Part shown: piece after piece, positions 59,901 through 64,000 of the stretch
How the letters are laid out: every line of letters starts with the position of its first letter
How positions within the stretch are numbered: the first letter of the stretch is position 1
Source: Tyto alba
Lineage: Eukaryota > Chordata > Aves > Strigiformes > Tytonidae
Assembly (NCBI RefSeq): GCF_018691265.1
Contig: NW_024881316.1
Location: forward strand, 26,575,819-26,639,818
Length of the DNA: 64,000 nt
Direction of reading: 5' to 3'
Made by a program: the position numbers and the translations under genes
The notes under the pieces: model-generated
Seen by the model: the letters and a program-made list of their open reading frames with translations, nothing else
The model's database searches: none
Told to the model about the DNA's origin: nothing

Positions 59901-62900
59901 AAATATATTCAGAAAAATAAAATTTAATTAAAATCTCTCAGTGAACTATTTATTATAATGGGACAAAATCACCCTGAACAATTCAGGCAACCATTCTGAA
60001 TTTGTCTTATTTTGAAATAAATAGATTATCAACATAATTCTTGTCAAATAAACAGCTTCTGAATACTTCATTTTTAGAAAAGCTTAACTTTTCTCTGTAT
60101 TATAACACTGTCTAAATTCAGTTACCTGTTCAGAATGATTTTATTTTCCTTACTTTTTCCCTCAGAAGGACACGAGTTAATTTCTGTCTTTCTCATGTCA
60201 GGACAGAATGGCATTATACACAACCAGAGGATGATATATGTTGTTCATGTTTAGTTTTATTTTATCTCAGATACAGGTAATTTGGCATTTACTTTTGTGT
60301 ATTGCTAAAATGCATACTCATCAAAACTGATATTATTTTCCTTGTCTTTATTCATTATTATGCTGGTCCTTCACTGAATCTAGTATTCTTCCATTTACTA
60401 AGACATAAAAAATATTTTCATTATAAGGAAACTAAGTGGGTGGAAGGGGAACACCAATTTGGCAGCACTTGACAGTAAGTGGCAATGATTCAACAACAGT
60501 AGTTACCAGTGAATTGATGTGTGATTTTCTAATAAAGACAAAGACATCATGATGATAAATTCTTTATCCCCTAATTAAAAATACCAGCAGTACTGTTCTA
60601 ATGAATGCAAAAGTGTTCCTGTTAATTTTGTATTTGTCACTATGTGTATATATTTTTTAATTATATTAGTAGAACAAGAAAATACAGAAAATCAGATATT
60701 TTTAAACATATTTAACTTCATTCTATAAGGCAGATAATCTGAATATATATATGAATAATATACCTGTCAGTCAGTCTGGAGTAAAAAGTTTTTTCTCCAA
60801 TAGGATGCAAAACTAAGGATATTACAAATCATCTGTGAGCTAGATGTCACGCACTGACACAGGTTGAACTTTAAATATGCATGTAAGCAGTGAAGTCTGA
60901 ACTAAAACTGTTAAATGATAAGTGTTGGTGTAGAAAACATTAGGAAAGGAACAGGAAGGAAAACACAAGCTGCACCTGTATGTTTACCTGATGTTTATGT
61001 TTAAAACTTCATTGCAGAATCTATTAGAACATATCACCTGTATAGAATTTATTAGATCATAGGTTGTTATTTCAGGAACAAATTATTGAATGACTTAAAA
61101 AAATTAAGGTTGATGTTTAACATAAATCTCTGTAGCTTTTAAGACTGCTTTCTCCTTTATGTGTAATCAAGTACTAAAATGTGTTCATATTAGCTTTCAG
61201 ATGGACCACTATTGTAATTATTTTAATCTCTAGGTTCCAATTCATGGAATTAATTAAAGAATACTTGGAAATCTCAGTCTTACATTTCTTTTTTGAATTT
61301 AATCAGATATTATTCAGAGTTTAACTTGATATTTAGGTATTTATTTGTGTTTCTGGAGAGAAGTGTGAAAAATGTACGTACATTTACTTCAGAACTCTAC
61401 AGAAGGTTTGTTTCCCTTTTTTGTCGTCCCCTTAACCACATAGTATTTTTAATTGTATTAGAATTATGGAGGCAGTAAGATGTCCAATGAACCAAACTCT
61501 TCATGAATAATATATGTTTAAGCTTCAAGCTTGTTTATCAAAAGAACACAATCATATATTTTCAAAAATAATTTTCAGGATGGAGTGAATAATCTTGTGA
61601 AAAGACTTCTAGCATAAGGTTTCTGTCCATTCATCAAATACTCCATAAATCCCATCTTGTCTCAGAACTAATTGCCTTGGTTTAGATCTAATTGGGATAG
61701 GAATTATTTTCATTGCACTATATAATTACAAAATATGAATATATGTCATCTTACTTGGTTCCAGTGTGTTTTCAAAACTGAAGCTCCTAAAAATATTAGT
61801 ATGCCTGAAAGTAATCTAGATAGTGTTTAATTAACATGACTGATGCAACATATGAGCAGATTACAATTTCTGTATTTTCACTTTTATACTTCTCCTGCGG
61901 CTCTCATTCACTAGCCTTTCTGGTTTCCAGGCAACCCTGGTTCACTCTGTCCCAAATGCAATGTTGGTACACTTTGTCCTTTTCTAGTCTATTGCTTCTC
62001 AAGAGTGTTCACATTCTTATGACACCATCTTACGTCACATTGATATTCAGGTTTACTATTATCTCAGTGTTAATGGTGATGATAGGAAAATGAGAAACCC
62101 AAATAATTTATTTAATCTGTAATTAATATTGTATTCTACTAGTCATACTTTGTTAATAATGTTTTGTTACACCACTGATTTCAAAAACATAGTCCTAGAA
62201 TGTAGAGTTCAAGTGGCATCCCTTCTTTCTCCTCTTTATAGACGGTTTTCTTGTTCTGGCAGTTCTGTAGAGCTACATATTCTAAAGGTGTATCAGTGAA
62301 GAACTTCTAACACACTGTTTTTTCAAGACAGATTCAAGCTTCTGGCTTTCTCCACATCTACGGCACTACTCCTCATAACTTACTCATGGGATGTCTCCTC
62401 TTACCACTTAGCACATGAGATGGTCCTCAACATCGCATACAAAAGTCTTGTCTTGCACCTGTGGAAGCTGTTATTAGGGAAAATTACCAAATTACCTTTT
62501 TTTTTTTTTTTTAATCAGATAGGTTATTCTGCACAGAACACAGTAATTTACTGTTTCCTCTGTAAATTTCATAGCTAGTATGACTTTAGTAATTAGCACA
62601 CTACAATTTGACATAAACTCTGCCTGCTTGGTTTGTTCCATTGTATTTTTCAGGATTTAGGATATTGATGAAGTTTGATTAAAATTTTAAAAACTAAGTG
62701 AAAATAAACAAACAAATGTTTTCAAAAGAAAATAGATATTCAGCCTACTAGCCGGTATGAATATTAAATACCACACTATTGACACAGAGTGGTATTGATC
62801 CTTCATTATATTCTTCAAGGAAAAAAATAAATTTAAAAATATACCTTAGAAATTGTCATGACTTACGAAACTAGCTTACATATTTACACAGAAGCAGTGG

Positions 62901-64000
62901 AGTAACACAACATCATCAAAGTACATATTATTTTCAATTTATTGGATCTTTTGTATTTTGAGAACATACAATAATGTCAGCTACATATTGCAACTTCATT
63001 GCTCAGTCTATTGTTTGCATTCTTAATTTACAAAATGTCAGCCTAAGATTTCAGTGAAAGTTAATATTGTATATAGACTCAAACTAGACAGAGTGAAAAT
63101 GAAGCTGTGATGAGCAGGACTGTAACTATGTGAACAAGTTGATTTAATAAGGTTAACATCTGTCACTTTCAGCGAGTTTAGCATTAAGACCCTACATATC
63201 AACATCCTGTTGCCAGGCTCAAGATTAGTTGTTAGTGAGAAATATCAGCAGGAAATGTCAAAGTCTTTGGCATCTGTTTCAAGTTAAAAAAAGTTCCCAA
63301 ATAGTGTGATTTGTCTTTACTGGTGACATAATGGATATTACAGGAAGCAGTAATATTTCTAAGCTTCTTCAGCAATCAGTGGAACCAGAGAACTTCTAAC
63401 ATCACAAGTTCAGGCCAAGCAAACTTGCAGTGCCTTTAGCAGAGGGTGTGCAATACCAGAATAGTACTGCTTCTTTAAGGCCTATGGGTAGGCACAAAAA
63501 AAGAAAGAAAAAAAAATATAAAAAAGGATTTTAAACCGAAATATTTTAATTTTCAGTTTTCCTTGCCTGTTTTCTCTACGTGTTTTCACATTTTATTTTG
63601 TGCAAAACTGGGAATAATGATGATCCTCTGCTGGCTTGATCACTCCTGGCTCTACTCAATTTATCGCTTGAAGTAATAAAGGTACAAGTCTGCAAGGGAG
63701 TCATGCAAAATCAGATCTGTAACTAGCATTTCATCTGCACTTCACTCTCTATTTTGTATGGTTTTTGCTCATGTCATGCTAATTCTTTCCTTTGTGTTTT
63801 CAGTCACAAAATCTGAGTGACTGTAACTTGCAGATGACAGTTTCAGTGTAGCAAGTGTAGCAAAACATCTTCAGATACTGCTTTTTAAATACTATTTATA
63901 ATTTAATGAAAGCTTTAGCAAAAAGACATTACATTTCCTCCAGGAATCCTCTAACAATTGCATCATTCACTCTATTAAAAGTATAATGACCTAACTTAGA
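53981..64000. other. Intronic sequence with no recognised gene or transposon
   Basis: About 10 kb of AT-rich DNA. Low-complexity runs include poly-T near 55558-55580, a T/TTTG-rich stretch at 59521-59592 and poly-T near 62497-62513. No exon, RNA gene or transposon was recognised up to the window end. Confidence 0.6.

Overview
This window looks like one stretch of a bird chromosome lying inside a single very large gene, CSMD1 (CUB and Sushi multiple domains 1), on the + strand. I base the bird assignment on many CR1 LINE fragments of avian type, two solo LTRs of the avian endogenous-retrovirus kind (TGTCCTGG start, GACA end, 5-bp target duplications), the absence of mammalian SINEs, and AT-rich, intron-like sequence with no dense coding. 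The species cannot be fixed from the sequence alone.

Only two coding exons are supported. The first (14441-14635) encodes a complete Sushi/CCP module. The second (27143-27350) encodes the first half of the following CUB module. Both have good acceptor and donor sites. Their phases join exactly (phase 1 out of the Sushi exon, phase 1 into the CUB exon) and the peptides match CSMD1 as I remember it. From domain order they are probably coding exons 4 and 5. That makes 1-14440 the 3' part of intron 3, 14636-27142 the whole of intron 4 (12,507 bp), and 27351-64000 the first ~36.6 kb of intron 5. The exon completing the CUB module was not seen and presumably lies beyond the window.

The introns hold decayed CR1 copies: a divergent pair at about 6565-8615, a long antisense copy at about 15065-19265, antisense copies at about 21970-22645, 28968-29942 and 48810-49912, and a sense copy at about 53580-53980. 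There are two solo LTRs. The one at 16411-17483 has a perfect ATGAT target duplication and sits inside the long CR1. The one at 52287-52872 has an imperfect CATGA/TATGA duplication. A compound microsatellite lies at 43721-43900, and homopolymer or low-complexity tracts occur throughout. About 18.9 kb between 29942 and 48810 has no transposon I could recognise.

I found no convincing undescribed system. The points most worth a second look are a strong-looking competing splice acceptor 31 nt upstream of the CUB exon that would bring in an immediate stop codon, the sense-oriented LTR with promoter and polyadenylation signals inside intron 4, a CTCF-like motif near 32.6 kb, and a CR1 fragment that lacks its 3' end.
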